NCBI RefSeq assembly: GCF_048269545.1
Contig: NZ_JBLXIJ010000009.1
Coordinates: 1-62,724 of the forward strand
Direction of reading: 5' to 3'
From: Halpernia sp048269545
GTDB taxonomy: Bacteria; Bacteroidota; Bacteroidia; Flavobacteriales; Weeksellaceae
Length of the DNA: 62,724 bases
Shown here: positions 44,547-54,395 of the stretch, in pieces
Layout of the letters: each line of letters begins with the position of its first letter
Numbering within the stretch: the first letter of the stretch is position 1
Notes under the pieces: generated by a model
What the model was told of the DNA's origin: nothing
The model's input: the letters and a program-made list of their open reading frames with translations, nothing else
Database searches by the model: none
Translations under genes and position numbers: made by a program

Positions 44547-46391
44547 CTAAGAATAATCTTTTAAAAGTTGTCTGTAACCAGTCAGGATTTTTGATTTTGA
44601 AATAAATCCAATAAATTTATCATTTTCATCTATTACAGGTAAATGCCATGCGCCGGTATCGTCAAATGTTTTAAGAATTGCAACTGCATTATCAGTAAAA
44701 TGAACAACAGCTGGTGCAGCTTGCATTATTTGATGAATATTTGCGGGAAGTTCTTGATCTTTATTAAACAAATAAGGTCTAATATCATCCATTGTAAGAA
44801 CGCCTTGTAAAAATTTTTCTTTGTCAATTACAGCGAAAATATTTTTTTTACCATTTTTTATTAATTCAAAAAAATCTGAAATTGGCGCATCTGCTTCAAT
44901 TGTTTGAGATTTTCGGTCTATATAATCTCTTAATTGTAAAGTGTAAATTAAATTATTATCGTATTCATTAGAAAATATTTTTCCTTGATCTATCATTGGT
45001 TTATAATCAGGATTAACCGCAGAAAACCATTTTGCCATAAGATAAGAAATTACAGAAACTATCATTAAAGGAATAAATAAATCGTAACCTTGGCTGGATT
45101 CTGCAATAAGAAAAATAGCCGTCAAAGGCGCATATAAAACGCCACTCATAACAGCTGCCATTCCCGCAAGAACTAAATTACTTATGGGAACGTCAATTAA
45201 ACCAAATTGTTTGCAAACCATTGCGAATAAAAATCCAAAAGTCCCACCTGCAAAAAGTGAGGGTGCGAAATTCCCACCATTTCCACCACTAAAAATAGTA
45301 ATCGAAGTTGCGAAAGCTTTTAAAATACAAACTAAGGCTAAAAAAATAATAACCGTCCAACTTCCCAAATCTAAATAACCGAAAAAACTATGCTCAATAA
45401 TTCCAGAAGTATCTCCATTGGTTAAAGTTTTTAAAGTATCATATCCTTCACCAAAAAGTGGGGGAAGTAAAACACATAAAAGTGATAAAGCGGCACCGCC
45501 AATCATTGCTTTTCTTAAACGAGATAATTTAAAACTATTTATAACGTGTTCTGTTTTGTGATAAATTAAAACAAAATATCTCGCATAAAAACCAGATACA
45601 ACTCCTAAAATTAAATAGTAAGGAATATTGTGATAATCAAAAGATTGACGTGTGTAAAATCTAAATAAAACATCTTCTTGCAATAAAATACGGGAAAGTA
45701 AACTGCCACAAACTGCAGCTACAACAAGTGGAATAAAATCTGAAAATACAACGCCAGTTAATAAAATTTCAAACGCAAACATTATTCCTGCAATTGGTGC
45801 ATTAAATGCAGAAGCAATTCCCGCAGATGCACCTGCCGCTAAAAGCAAAGTTCTTTCTTTATAACCTAATCTATAAGTTTGAGCGAAGTTGGAACCAATT
45901 GCCGCACCTGTAACTGCAATTGGACTTTCTAAACCTGCAGAACCTCCTAAACCAACAGTAACTGCACTTTGTATTATTTGAGAATACATTTTTACGGAAG
46001 AAATTATACTGGATTTTTGGGCAATTTCATTTAAAACTTCTCCAAGACCTTTTCTATCATTACCTTTAAAAAGAGTAATAACAATAATAGTTGTGAGAAC
46101 AATTCCTAAAAAAGGAAAAACAACATAAAAGAAAATTTGGTCTTCAAAGTGGACTTTAGTTACTATCCAATAATGAATTTTATGAACAATACTTTTAAGT
46201 AAAACTCCTGCTAAACCAGACGTGCATCCCACTAAAATACCGGCAAGAATTAAAAATTGATTTCGACTAAGACGATTACTCAACCAATGTAAAATAAGTT
46301 CATAACTACGAACTTTCTTTAGCCCGTATTTTTGAAACTCTCTTTTATACTTTAGAAAGCTGATTATTTTTTTTCTATTGTGGATATTCAC
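44547..46391 (-). CDS. ClC chloride channel/exchanger with CBS domains
   Basis: A 614-residue membrane protein with about ten to twelve hydrophobic helices at 50-450. GGSAGLESPIAVTGAAIG is the GxEGP-type motif and keeps the gating glutamate, which favours a Cl-/H+ exchanger over a passive channel. SGGNGGNFAPSLFAGG is the GxFxP motif, and LIAESSQGYDLFIPLM is a further family block. Two CBS domains (about 495-545 and 555-612) form a cytoplasmic regulatory pair. Confidence 0.9.
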   Translation of the reverse strand: MNIHNRKKIISFLKYKREFQKYGLKKVRSYELILHWLSNRLSRNQFLILAGILVGCTSGLAGVLLKSIVHKIHYWIVTKVHFEDQIFFYVVFPFLGIVLTTIIVITLFKGNDRKGLGEVLNEIAQKSSIISSVKMYSQIIQSAVTVGLGGSAGLESPIAVTGAAIGSNFAQTYRLGYKERTLLLAAGASAGIASAFNAPIAGIMFAFEILLTGVVFSDFIPLVVAAVCGSLLSRILLQEDVLFRFYTRQSFDYHNIPYYLILGVVSGFYARYFVLIYHKTEHVINSFKLSRLRKAMIGGAALSLLCVLLPPLFGEGYDTLKTLTNGDTSGIIEHSFFGYLDLGSWTVIIFLALVCILKAFATSITIFSGGNGGNFAPSLFAGGTFGFLFAMVCKQFGLIDVPISNLVLAGMAAVMSGVLYAPLTAIFLIAESSQGYDLFIPLMIVSVISYLMAKWFSAVNPDYKPMIDQGKIFSNEYDNNLIYTLQLRDYIDRKSQTIEADAPISDFFELIKNGKKNIFAVIDKEKFLQGVLTMDDIRPYLFNKDQELPANIHQIMQAAPAVVHFTDNAVAILKTFDDTGAWHLPVIDENDKFIGFISKSKILTGYRQLLKDYS

Positions 46392-46558
46392 AGTTCTTCA
46401 GTAACTATTTTTCTTATATGAGTTATTTATAATTTGAATAATTATTTTAAAAATAGAGATTTGCAAATTTAAAGGAAATTAGAGAGAATGGCTAAAATTC
46501 AGCTACATAATATTGTAATAATTTGTTTTAGAAAAAATAAATTTAAAAATAAATAGCT

Positions 46559-47839
46559 CTACGGTGTCTTTATCAACGCCACATTTTTCTCATGAAGTCT
46601 TTCTTTCAGCCAACTTTTAATTCTATTTTCATCAATATTTTTACCAGAATAAAGCAGTACAAACTGTAATCTTGCACTATCTGTATCGGGATATTGTTCT
46701 ATTTTGCCGTAAGAAACGTGACCAATTGTAGGATAAAGAATTTTTATTTCTCTTAAAAGAGTAGAATCGGTAACTTTGTAACTGTCCAATTCTGAACGGA
46801 TTTTGCTTATCGTAATATCTTTCTCAGAAACATTGGTGTCATATTTATTAATTTCATTTTGGATCTCAGATTTTAAATCCACATTATTTTGCCTGATTTC
46901 TAATTTCGCATCTTTTAAACCATTTTCACTAAGTTTTTTATTAAAAGAATTGACTTCATCTGGTGTAAATTTCTTAGTTAAAAAAGCCAAATCAATAGTT
47001 TTAGGATTACTATTATAATTTATTTTTTTATAAATAATTGTGTATCCTTGATTTTCAAATTCCCGATGGATAAAACTTTCTGCTGTTTTTGTGAATTTTT
47101 TCTCATTAAATAAATTATACGCTAAGTAAAAACTGGGTACAATCATAATTACTACTAAAATTGAAATAGAATATTTAATGCGATTTTCATATCTTTTATC
47201 TAAAACTGAAGATGGATATTTTAAAAACTTTACCACAAAAAAAGTAGCGATACAGATAAAAAAACAATTAATTGTATAAAGGTAAAATGCGCCGAGAAAA
47301 TAACTTATATTAAAAGTTGCCAAACCAAAACCCGCTGTACAAAGAGGAGGCATTAATGCAGTTGCAATTGCAACGCCTGGAATTGGATTTCCTTTTTCAA
47401 CTCTCGTAATTGCAATTACTCCAACTAATCCACCAAAAAAAGCTATTAAAACATCATAAATTGTAGGTGAAGTTCGTGATAAAAGTTCTGACTGAACTTC
47501 TTTAAAAGGACTTAAATAAAAATATGCAGCAGAAACAAAAAGCCCTACAAATGTGGCAACAATTAAATTTTTTATAGATTGTCTAAGCAAAGTGAAATTG
47601 TAAGTTCCCAATGCAAAACCAGCTCCCACAATTGGTCCCATTAAAGGAGAAATTAACATCGCACCAATAATTACGGCTGTAGAATTTACATTTAAACCAA
47701 CAGATGCAATGAAAATGGCACATGCTAAAATCCAAAGATTACTACCTCGGAAAGAAATCTGTGAACGTACATTATCTAAAACGGTGGTTTTCTTTTCTTC
47801 GCCGTTGTGTAAATTTATAAAATCGAAAAAATTACCCAT
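46559..47839 (-). CDS. DUF389 family membrane protein
   Basis: A 426-residue protein with about six hydrophobic helices in the first 250 residues (LWILACAIFIASVGLNVNSTAVIIGAMLISPLMGPIVG is the family hallmark, with NSTAVIIGAMLISPLM). The C-terminal 180 residues are soluble. Function unknown. It follows the same direction as the ClC gene but is separated by 167 bases. Confidence 0.85.
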   Translation of the reverse strand: MGNFFDFINLHNGEEKKTTVLDNVRSQISFRGSNLWILACAIFIASVGLNVNSTAVIIGAMLISPLMGPIVGAGFALGTYNFTLLRQSIKNLIVATFVGLFVSAAYFYLSPFKEVQSELLSRTSPTIYDVLIAFFGGLVGVIAITRVEKGNPIPGVAIATALMPPLCTAGFGLATFNISYFLGAFYLYTINCFFICIATFFVVKFLKYPSSVLDKRYENRIKYSISILVVIMIVPSFYLAYNLFNEKKFTKTAESFIHREFENQGYTIIYKKINYNSNPKTIDLAFLTKKFTPDEVNSFNKKLSENGLKDAKLEIRQNNVDLKSEIQNEINKYDTNVSEKDITISKIRSELDSYKVTDSTLLREIKILYPTIGHVSYGKIEQYPDTDSARLQFVLLYSGKNIDENRIKSWLKERLHEKNVALIKTP

Positions 47840-48000
47840 TCTAATTTGTTTGTATCTTTTTTAAAAAAAGGAAACTAATGTTTAATTATTTTAAAGACCT
47901 TAAAAATACAAGATTTTTCTTTAATAACTTTAAAAATGACTTATATTAAAAAAAACCAAAAAGTCTATTGAAAGTTTTTTTTAATCTTTATTTTTGTGCA

Positions 48001-48612
48001 ATGGATTATCCGAGTAAAGTTTTAGCAAAAGCAGTAGAAGAAATTTCTGGTTTACCCGGAATTGGTAAAAAATCTGCGTTGCGTTTAGCTTTGCATCTAT
48101 TAAAACAACCAGAATCACAAGGTTTATTATTAGGTGAAAGTTTAAAAAAATTAGTTACTGAAATTAAATATTGTAAAAACTGTCACAATTTTTCAGATTT
48201 TGAGATTTGTGAAATTTGTAATAATCCCAAACGAAATGATGAAATCTTGTGTATTGTAGAAGATGTTCGAGATGTAATGGCGATAGAGAATACTTCAAAA
48301 TTTAATGGCAAATATTTAGTTTTAGGTGGTAAAATTTCTCCAATGGAAGGAGTTGGACCAAACCAATTAAATATCGGAAGTATTGAAAGAAAAATAGAAA
48401 ACGGTAATTTGCAAGAGATTATTTTCGCTTTGAGCGCTACAATGGAAGGAGATACAACGGCGTATTATCTTTATAAAAAATTTAAAAAATTTAATATTAA
48501 ATTTTCAAGTATTGCGCGTGGAATTTCTGTGGGAGATGAATTAGAATATGCAGATGAAATCTCTCTTGGTCGTTCTATTTTAAACCGATTACCTTATAAC
48601 GAAACAGATTAA
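48001..48612 (+). CDS. recR: Recombination mediator RecR
   Basis: Helps RecF/RecO load RecA at gaps. It has 203 residues from ATG 48001 (MDYPSKVLAKAVEEIS). The helix-hairpin-helix ISGLPGIGKKSALRLALHLL, the four-cysteine zinc finger CKNCHNFSDFEICEIC, and the Toprim domain (CIVEDVRDVMAIE, LGGKISPMEGVGP) are all present. A TTG at 47968 would add eleven unrelated residues. Confidence 0.95.
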   Translation: MDYPSKVLAKAVEEISGLPGIGKKSALRLALHLLKQPESQGLLLGESLKKLVTEIKYCKNCHNFSDFEICEICNNPKRNDEILCIVEDVRDVMAIENTSKFNGKYLVLGGKISPMEGVGPNQLNIGSIERKIENGNLQEIIFALSATMEGDTTAYYLYKKFKKFNIKFSSIARGISVGDELEYADEISLGRSILNRLPYNETD

Positions 48613-48631
48613 TTTTAAAACTATTTAAATT

Positions 48632-49438
48632 TTGATTTCTGTAATTATCCCACTTTATAATGCTGAAAAAAGTATTGAAAAAAGCTTAGATTCCATCAAA
48701 AATCAAACTTGGAAAGGAGATTTTGAAATCATAATCGTAAATGACGGTTCAACTGATAATAGCAAATTAATTGTTGAAAATTATATTTTAAAAAATCCAG
48801 AACTCAATATTTCATTAATAAATCAAGAAAATAGCGGCGTTTCTAAAGCCCGAAATACAGGTTTAAAATTAGCAAAAGGAGAATATTTAGCTTTACAAGA
48901 TGCAGATGATGAGTGGTATCCGCAGAAAACTGAAATTCAAATGAAAATTTTGCAAAATAAAAAGCTTAAAATAGATTTTTTAGGTTGCAGAAGAAAAAAT
49001 CAAAAAATATTATATCCTTTTAAAGTTAAACAAAATAATCTTGCAAAAATTACCTTTAGAAAATTAATGATTCGAAATGAAGTTTCACCTTGCACCGTCA
49101 TTTTTAAGAGAAAAGTATTAGAAAATTCTGGCTATTTTGATGATGATCAAAAATATGGAGAAGACGTCTACTATTGGTTGAAAATATCCAAAAATAATAA
49201 AATGTACATTTTAAATGAAGAATTAGTAATTGCCGGTTTAGGTAAAAGAACTTTTGGTGTTTCTGGTTTATCGGCTAATTTAACTGAAATGGAGAAAGGA
49301 TTTCAGAAGAACTTAAAAGAAAATTGGCATTTAAAAAGAATTGGTTTTATTGAATATATTATTTATTATATTTTTTACAAATTAAAATATATCTTTAGAT
49401 TAATTAGAAATGAATATTTTAATATTTTGGGAAAATAA
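48632..49438 (+). CDS. Glycosyltransferase family 2
   Basis: A 268-residue GT-A enzyme. ISVIIPLYNAEKSIEKSLDSI starts the fold, IIIVNDGSTDNS binds the nucleotide sugar, ENSGVSKARNTGLKLAKGEYLALQDADDEWYP contains the DxD metal motif, and GYFDDDQKYGEDVYYWLKI carries the predicted catalytic ED. TTG is the only plausible start in front of the family's first strand. Substrate unknown; probably O-antigen or other surface glycan. Six bases from the next transferase gene. Confidence 0.88.
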   Translation: MISVIIPLYNAEKSIEKSLDSIKNQTWKGDFEIIIVNDGSTDNSKLIVENYILKNPELNISLINQENSGVSKARNTGLKLAKGEYLALQDADDEWYPQKTEIQMKILQNKKLKIDFLGCRRKNQKILYPFKVKQNNLAKITFRKLMIRNEVSPCTVIFKRKVLENSGYFDDDQKYGEDVYYWLKISKNNKMYILNEELVIAGLGKRTFGVSGLSANLTEMEKGFQKNLKENWHLKRIGFIEYIIYYIFYKLKYIFRLIRNEYFNILGK

Positions 49439-49444
49439 AATAAT

Positions 49445-50278
49445 ATGAAGCTGAGTATAATTATCGTTCATTATAATGTAAAAAATCTTCTAAAAAATTG
49501 CCTTTTGTCAATTAATAATTACGTTCAAAATATTGATTATGAAGTGATTGTAATTGATAATAATAGTTCTGATCTTTCTTGGAAAGAATTGATTTCCGAA
49601 TTTCCGAAAATTGAATTTATTGTTTCAAAAAAAAATAATGGCTTTGCTGTAGCAAATAATATTGCTGTAAAATCAGCTTTGGGAGATTATGTTTTACTTT
49701 TAAATCCTGATACAGAATTGGAAGGATTTTATATGAAAGAACTTTTAGATTTTGCAGATTCTGTAGAATATTTTGGTTGTTTAGGTGTAAGAATGCACGA
49801 TAAAAACGGAGTTTTTTTACCAGAAAGTAAACGTGCAATTCCAGATATGTTTAATTCTTTTGAAAAACTTTTTGTAAGTTTTAAAAGCAATTCTAAAAAA
49901 TCTTATTATCGCACAGATATTGCAGAAAATGAAATTGCCGAAGTTGACGTAATTACAGGTGCTTTTTTATTAATTAAAAAAGATGTTTATTTAAAAATTG
50001 GTGGCTTAGACGAAACCTATTTTATGTACGGTGAAGATATAGATTTGTGTTATACTTTGTTGCAAAATAATTATAGAAATTATTATTACGGAAAATATTC
50101 TATTCTTCATTATAAAGGAGAAAGCACCTTAAAAGACAAAGTATATTTACAACGATTTTATGGCGCAATGCAAATTTTTCTCAATAAATATTACCGAAAA
50201 AATTCACCTTTAAAATTTAGAATTTTAAGTTTTGGTTTAAAATTAAAATATTTTTTAGCTCAATGTAAATTAAAATAA
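49445..50278 (+). CDS. Glycosyltransferase family 2 (rhamnosyltransferase-like)
   Basis: A 277-residue GT-A enzyme of the WbbL-like class. LSIIIVHYNVKNLLKNCLLSI, VIVIDNNSSD, NNGFAVANN, YVLLLNPDTELE (DxD-like) and GLDETYFMYGEDIDLCYTL are typical of bacterial rhamnosyl- and galactosyltransferases of this type. It ends with a short amphipathic tail. Cotranscribed with the preceding transferase. Confidence 0.88.
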   Translation: MKLSIIIVHYNVKNLLKNCLLSINNYVQNIDYEVIVIDNNSSDLSWKELISEFPKIEFIVSKKNNGFAVANNIAVKSALGDYVLLLNPDTELEGFYMKELLDFADSVEYFGCLGVRMHDKNGVFLPESKRAIPDMFNSFEKLFVSFKSNSKKSYYRTDIAENEIAEVDVITGAFLLIKKDVYLKIGGLDETYFMYGEDIDLCYTLLQNNYRNYYYGKYSILHYKGESTLKDKVYLQRFYGAMQIFLNKYYRKNSPLKFRILSFGLKLKYFLAQCKLK

Positions 50279-50309
50279 AAAAAGCGATTTCACTTGGAAA
50301 TCGCTTTTA
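50279..50309. terminator. Bidirectional terminator between the glycosyltransferase and secG
   Basis: AAAGCGATTTC (50281-50291) and GAAATCGCTTT (50297-50307) around ACTTG, with flanking A and T runs. Serves the convergent genes on either side. Confidence 0.88.
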
Positions 50310-50329
50310 ATTTTATATTTAAAATAATT

Positions 50330-50674
50330 TTATTTCTTTGCAGGCGCTTGCTGAATTGGTGCAGTTGTTTTAACTGGAGCAGTTTGTACCGGTGCAGATT
50401 GATTTGTAGGAGTAGTTTGAGCAGGAATATGATTACTTGGTTTCGCAGTAATTACAACACTTACAATAATTAAAATAATGACAAGTGCCCCCAAAGTCCA
50501 GGTTGCATTTTCCATAAAATCATTGGTTCTTTGCACACCAAATTGTGCAGGAGAAGTACCGCCAAAAGTACCGGAAAGACCGCCACCTTTAGGATTTTGT
50601 GCCATAATAATAATCACTAATAAAACACTTAGAATCATGATTAAAACCATGAACAATGTAAAAACTGTACCCAT
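50330..50674 (-). CDS. secG: Protein-export membrane protein SecG
   Basis: Small subunit of the SecYEG translocon, 114 residues from ATG 50674. Two membrane helices (about 3-24 and 51-70) flank the conserved cytoplasmic loop QNPKGGGLSGTFGG. The C-terminal tail is rich in Pro, Thr, Ala and Gln, as in Bacteroidota. An upstream in-frame ATG at 50698 lies inside the predicted -7 element (TATATTTGC, minus strand, 50695-50703), which argues against it. Confidence 0.92.
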   Translation of the reverse strand: MGTVFTLFMVLIMILSVLLVIIIMAQNPKGGGLSGTFGGTSPAQFGVQRTNDFMENATWTLGALVIILIIVSVVITAKPSNHIPAQTTPTNQSAPVQTAPVKTTAPIQQAPAKK

Positions 50675-50694
50675 TTTCTTTAAATTTTCAAGGT

Positions 50695-50703
50695 GCAAAT
50701 ATA
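50695..50703 (-). promoter_or_regulatory. secG promoter -7 element
   Basis: TATATTTGC on the minus strand matches the consensus, 21 bases upstream of the chosen secG start. Confidence 0.55.
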
Positions 50704-50810
50704 ATCAATTTTTGTCAATATATAATTAATTCAATATAGATTTCCTTTAAAAATCTAAAGATTTTAATTTAAAAACTAATTTATATATGACTTAAGGCAA
50801 AAAGTTTTAA

Positions 50811-50818
50811 TACCTTTG
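50811..50818 (+). promoter_or_regulatory. Promoter -7 element of the secreted endonuclease gene
   Basis: TACCTTTG fits TAnnTTTG and lies 19 bases before the ATG at 50837. The upstream in-frame TTG at 50816 falls inside it, which rules that start out. Confidence 0.5.
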
Positions 50819-50836
50819 AAATTCAATTTTAATATT

Positions 50837-52693
50837 ATGAAAAAAATTTTCCTTTTTGTATTTCTTCCCATAATTTATTTTTCCCAAATTCCAACGGGAT
50901 ATTATGATTCAACAGTAGGATTATCTGGATATAAATTAAAATCTGCATTACATGATATTATTTCAAACAAAACCATTGGTTGGAATTATAGTGATGTAGT
51001 TAATTTTTATAATCTAACCGATGTAGATAAATATTATGAAAATGATAACACCGTTTTAGATATTTATTCTGAAATTCCTACCGGACCAGATGCTTATGAA
51101 TATAATTTTACACAAAATATTGGTTCTGCAAATGCAGAAGGACTTGGTTGGAATAAGGAACATATGATGCCACAAAGTACTTTTTACAGTAATTATCCTA
51201 TGCAAGCTGATTTAAATTTTATTGTACCAACAGATGCAAGAATAAATCAACTTCGTAGTAATTATCCCTATGGTAAAGCGGGAGCAACAAATTATTACAC
51301 ATTTTCAAACACTTCTAAAATTAGCAAAAACGCAACGCCAAACGCAGTTTACACAGGCAGAGTTTATGAACCAATTGATGAGTTTAAAGGAGATATTGCA
51401 AGATCTTTACTTTATTTTGCAGTGAGATACGAAGGTAAATTGGGAAGTTTTAAATTTGAAACAGATCCAGACCCTACAAAAGATCGCAACCCTTTAAATG
51501 GAACAGAAGAGCAAGTTTATGATCAATCTTTTTTAGATTTAATGCTACTTTGGAGTGCAAATGATCCCGTTTCTCAACGTGAAATAGATAGAAATAACGC
51601 CATCTATGGAATTCAAAAAAATAGAAATCCTTTTATAGATCATCCAGAATGGGTAAATCTTATTTGGGGTCAAACAAAAAGTACAGTTGCACCACAAGCT
51701 GCTTCTAATTTAATAACTTCAAAAGTAAGCGCTTATTTTGTAAATTTAAACTGGACTGCTCCTTCTGATCCTTCAATAATTGGTTATAAAGTTTATCAAG
51801 ACGGTGTATTAATTGGTTTAGCAAAAAGTAATTCTTTTACTGTAGATCATTTAAATCCTGCCACAAATTATAACTTCACAATAAAATCTTACAATAATGC
51901 TTATTTAGAATCTTCTGAAAGTAATTTACTTCCTGTTCTTACTTACACTTCCGATGTTTATGCAAAAGATTTAATTTTTACAAAATATTTAGAAGGAAGT
52001 GGTGATAATAAAGCATTGGAAATTACAAATAAAACCGGTCATACTGTAAATTTAGATGGATATAGTTTGAGTATTCAGTTTAAAAGTTCTTCAAGTTATT
52101 ATTTTCCAGATCCTTTGCAGCTAGAAGGAAAAATTGCGGATAATGATACTTTTGTAGTTATGAACGCAAGAGCTGCTTTTTCTTGTTATACTACAGAACA
52201 ATCCAAATTTGTTTCTGCAGCGCCGTCACTTACATTCGATGGAAGTAATTATGTAGAACTACGTTACAATTATTCAACTGTAGATGCAGTGGGAACAAAG
52301 GATATGAATAATTTTTCAAATTTAGGTAATACTTCTTTGTACAGATTAAGTAGTGTAACACAGCCAAATTCTAATTTTGATATTAATGAATGGCAAAAAA
52401 ATTCCAATAATTATTGTGTCGGTTTAGGAACTTTAGATACTTCTGAAATTTCAAATAAAAATTTAAATAACATTTCAATTTATCCAAATCCAATTACTGA
52501 ATCTCAAATTTTCGCAAATGGAAATGATATTAAAAAAGTAAATTCTGCACAAGTTTATGATCTTTCTGGTAAATTAATTATAAGTGAAAAAAATCCTTTC
52601 AAAAATAAAAATTATATCGATGTTCAGAATTTAGAAAAAGGCATTTACATTTTAAAAATGGACAATCAGAACTTTAAGATTATTAAAAAATAA
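50837..52693 (+). CDS. Secreted endonuclease I family nuclease with T9SS domain
   Basis: A 618-residue extracellular DNase. The signal peptide is KKIFLFVFLPIIYFSQ. The endonuclease I domain spans about 20-280, with the catalytic WNKEHMMPQSTFYS and ADLNFIVPTDARINQLRSNYPYG. A fibronectin type III module (about 290-375), a lamin-tail domain (about 380-500, KYLEGSGDNKALEITN) and a type IX sorting domain (SIYPNPITES to the end) follow. Likely liberates nucleotides from environmental DNA. Own promoter and terminator. Confidence 0.9.
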   Translation: MKKIFLFVFLPIIYFSQIPTGYYDSTVGLSGYKLKSALHDIISNKTIGWNYSDVVNFYNLTDVDKYYENDNTVLDIYSEIPTGPDAYEYNFTQNIGSANAEGLGWNKEHMMPQSTFYSNYPMQADLNFIVPTDARINQLRSNYPYGKAGATNYYTFSNTSKISKNATPNAVYTGRVYEPIDEFKGDIARSLLYFAVRYEGKLGSFKFETDPDPTKDRNPLNGTEEQVYDQSFLDLMLLWSANDPVSQREIDRNNAIYGIQKNRNPFIDHPEWVNLIWGQTKSTVAPQAASNLITSKVSAYFVNLNWTAPSDPSIIGYKVYQDGVLIGLAKSNSFTVDHLNPATNYNFTIKSYNNAYLESSESNLLPVLTYTSDVYAKDLIFTKYLEGSGDNKALEITNKTGHTVNLDGYSLSIQFKSSSSYYFPDPLQLEGKIADNDTFVVMNARAAFSCYTTEQSKFVSAAPSLTFDGSNYVELRYNYSTVDAVGTKDMNNFSNLGNTSLYRLSSVTQPNSNFDINEWQKNSNNYCVGLGTLDTSEISNKNLNNISIYPNPITESQIFANGNDIKKVNSAQVYDLSGKLIISEKNPFKNKNYIDVQNLEKGIYILKMDNQNFKIIKK

Positions 52694-52712
52694 AAACTTA
52701 AAATTTTAAAAA

Positions 52713-52744
52713 AAATCTGCAACTAATTTGCAGATTTTTTTGTT
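52713..52744. terminator. Intrinsic terminator between endonuclease and HhH gene
   Basis: AAATCTGCAA (52713-52722) and TTGCAGATTT (52728-52737) followed by T7. It serves the + strand nuclease and may also stop the minus-strand gene ending at 52763. Confidence 0.85.
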
Positions 52745-52762
52745 TAAATTGGAGATTTCTTC

Positions 52763-53929
52763 TTATTTGTTTTCTGGATTTGTTTGTAGAAATGCAGTTT
52801 CTAAAAGTTTTTTAGTTAAATCTTTATCTATATTATAAGTTTGTAAAATTTGATCTTTAGTTTTAAAACCATTTAATTTCTTACGGAAACCAAGAAAACT
52901 TCCAGCTGCTTTATCTGTAAAACCAAATTCTTTCAATTGTTGAAAAGTGATTTTATTTAAATCTATTTTACTGAAATCCGTTTTAATATTTGAGTTTTGT
53001 CCTTGTAAATTTGCTGTAGTTTTAACCAAAATATTCTCTGGATTAAGTTTCATAAAAGGCTTCATTTCTTCAAATTTTTCTGACGAAATCATATAACATT
53101 TTGCAATTTCCTCTAGATTTTTGAAACTTCCTTTACAAAATCTTTCTTTGTAATTTAAAATATTTTGGGCTTGTTTTTCTGAAAAACCAAGCTTCATCCA
53201 ACCATTTAAGTCCAAAGAATTAGGATCAAAATTTTGATAATTTATTTTTTCTTTTGCAAAGGCTTTTTTATAAGGTTTAAAATCAGCAGGTGTTTTTTCT
53301 GGTAAAATTAAAAAGGGTGCTAATTTTTGATAATTTTCTTCATTTATCATATAACATTCCTTCAGCTTTTCTTTACTCACAAAACTTCCGCCTAAATATT
53401 TTTTATACTTTACAATTCCTGCAGACTGCTTTTCAGAAAAGCCCAAATTTTCCCAATCTTTTTCAGAATATAAATCTGGATTAAATTTTTGGTGAATATT
53501 TAACTCTTTCTTTTTCCAATTATTTTTTGAATATTTGTAGGAAGATTTTATACTTTCTGGTAATAAAATATAAGGTTGTAGTTCTGCAAATTTCTCTGGC
53601 GAAATTGAATAACATTTTTTTAATTGTTCTTTTGAAGTAAATTCTCCGCCTACAATTTGTTTGTATTTTAAAATGGTTTTTGCTTGTTTTTCAGAAAATC
53701 CCAATTTCTCCCAATCCTCTAACGTAAGTGAATTTGGATTAAAATTTTCTAATTTTATTGCTGGAATTCCATTTTCAATCTGTTGAAATTGGATATCAGA
53801 AAAATTAGGATTTTCATTTGTTTGAAAATAATTTGCGTATAGTTTTACACTAATAATAGAAAAAAATAAGATTACGAAAACAAATAATTTTTCGCGAATG
53901 ATTTTTTGAGGTAATTTGGGTTTCATCAT
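52763..53929 (-). CDS. Membrane-anchored protein with four helix-hairpin-helix modules
   Basis: A 388-residue protein with one N-terminal membrane helix (about 14-32) followed by four ComEA-like modules at about 60-120, 145-205, 230-290 and 315-375. Three share the unit FNPxSLxxxxWxxLGFSEKQAxxIxxYK...GGxFxSKExLKKCYxI; the fourth is shorter (LNKITFQQLKEFGFTDKAA). HhH modules usually contact DNA backbones, so an extracytoplasmic DNA-binding role is plausible. Neighbour to a secreted DNase gene (convergent). Confidence 0.8.
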   Translation of the reverse strand: MMKPKLPQKIIREKLFVFVILFFSIISVKLYANYFQTNENPNFSDIQFQQIENGIPAIKLENFNPNSLTLEDWEKLGFSEKQAKTILKYKQIVGGEFTSKEQLKKCYSISPEKFAELQPYILLPESIKSSYKYSKNNWKKKELNIHQKFNPDLYSEKDWENLGFSEKQSAGIVKYKKYLGGSFVSKEKLKECYMINEENYQKLAPFLILPEKTPADFKPYKKAFAKEKINYQNFDPNSLDLNGWMKLGFSEKQAQNILNYKERFCKGSFKNLEEIAKCYMISSEKFEEMKPFMKLNPENILVKTTANLQGQNSNIKTDFSKIDLNKITFQQLKEFGFTDKAAGSFLGFRKKLNGFKTKDQILQTYNIDKDLTKKLLETAFLQTNPENK

Positions 53930-53999
53930 TAAATTTTTAATAAAATTACTAAAAAAAGTAATAATTATTAAAAAAATAAAATGTAAGAGATTAATTCAA

Positions 54000-54329
54000 T
54001 TAATTTAATGAATCTTTCAATTTCAAAAGTTCCGCTTTTACAAATTGCAACCTGTCAATCATAGAAACTGTTTCAGAAATTTTAGAATTAGTAGTTAAAG
54101 CGACTCTTGCACCATCTAAAGTATAACCTTTTTCTTTAACTAAATGATAAATTATTTTCAAATTTTGAATATCACTTGGAGTGAAGTAGCGATTTCCTTT
54201 TTTATTTTTTTTAGGTTTAATAATCGGAAATTCTTGCTCCCAATATCTAATCAATGACGCGTTTACATCAAAAGCTTTGGCAACTTCGCCGATGGAATAA
54301 TAGAGCTTTTCTGGTAAATTTAGTTTCAT
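54000..54329 (-). CDS. MerR-family transcriptional regulator
   Basis: A 109-residue regulator with an N-terminal winged helix (YYSIGEVAKAFDVNASLIRYWEQEF, then KGNRYFTPSDIQNLKIIYHLVKEKGYTLDGARVAL) and a short coiled-coil end. No cysteine or ligand domain follows, so it is unlikely to be a metal sensor. A gene of this kind often lies beside the M23 peptidase and HhH genes in Flavobacteriia. Targets unknown. Confidence 0.87.
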   Translation of the reverse strand: MKLNLPEKLYYSIGEVAKAFDVNASLIRYWEQEFPIIKPKKNKKGNRYFTPSDIQNLKIIYHLVKEKGYTLDGARVALTTNSKISETVSMIDRLQFVKAELLKLKDSLN

Positions 54330-54395
54330 TTTTAATTAAATGGGAAAAGCGAAATTACATAAAATTTCACAATTTAAGAAAATGTTTATCGGAAA

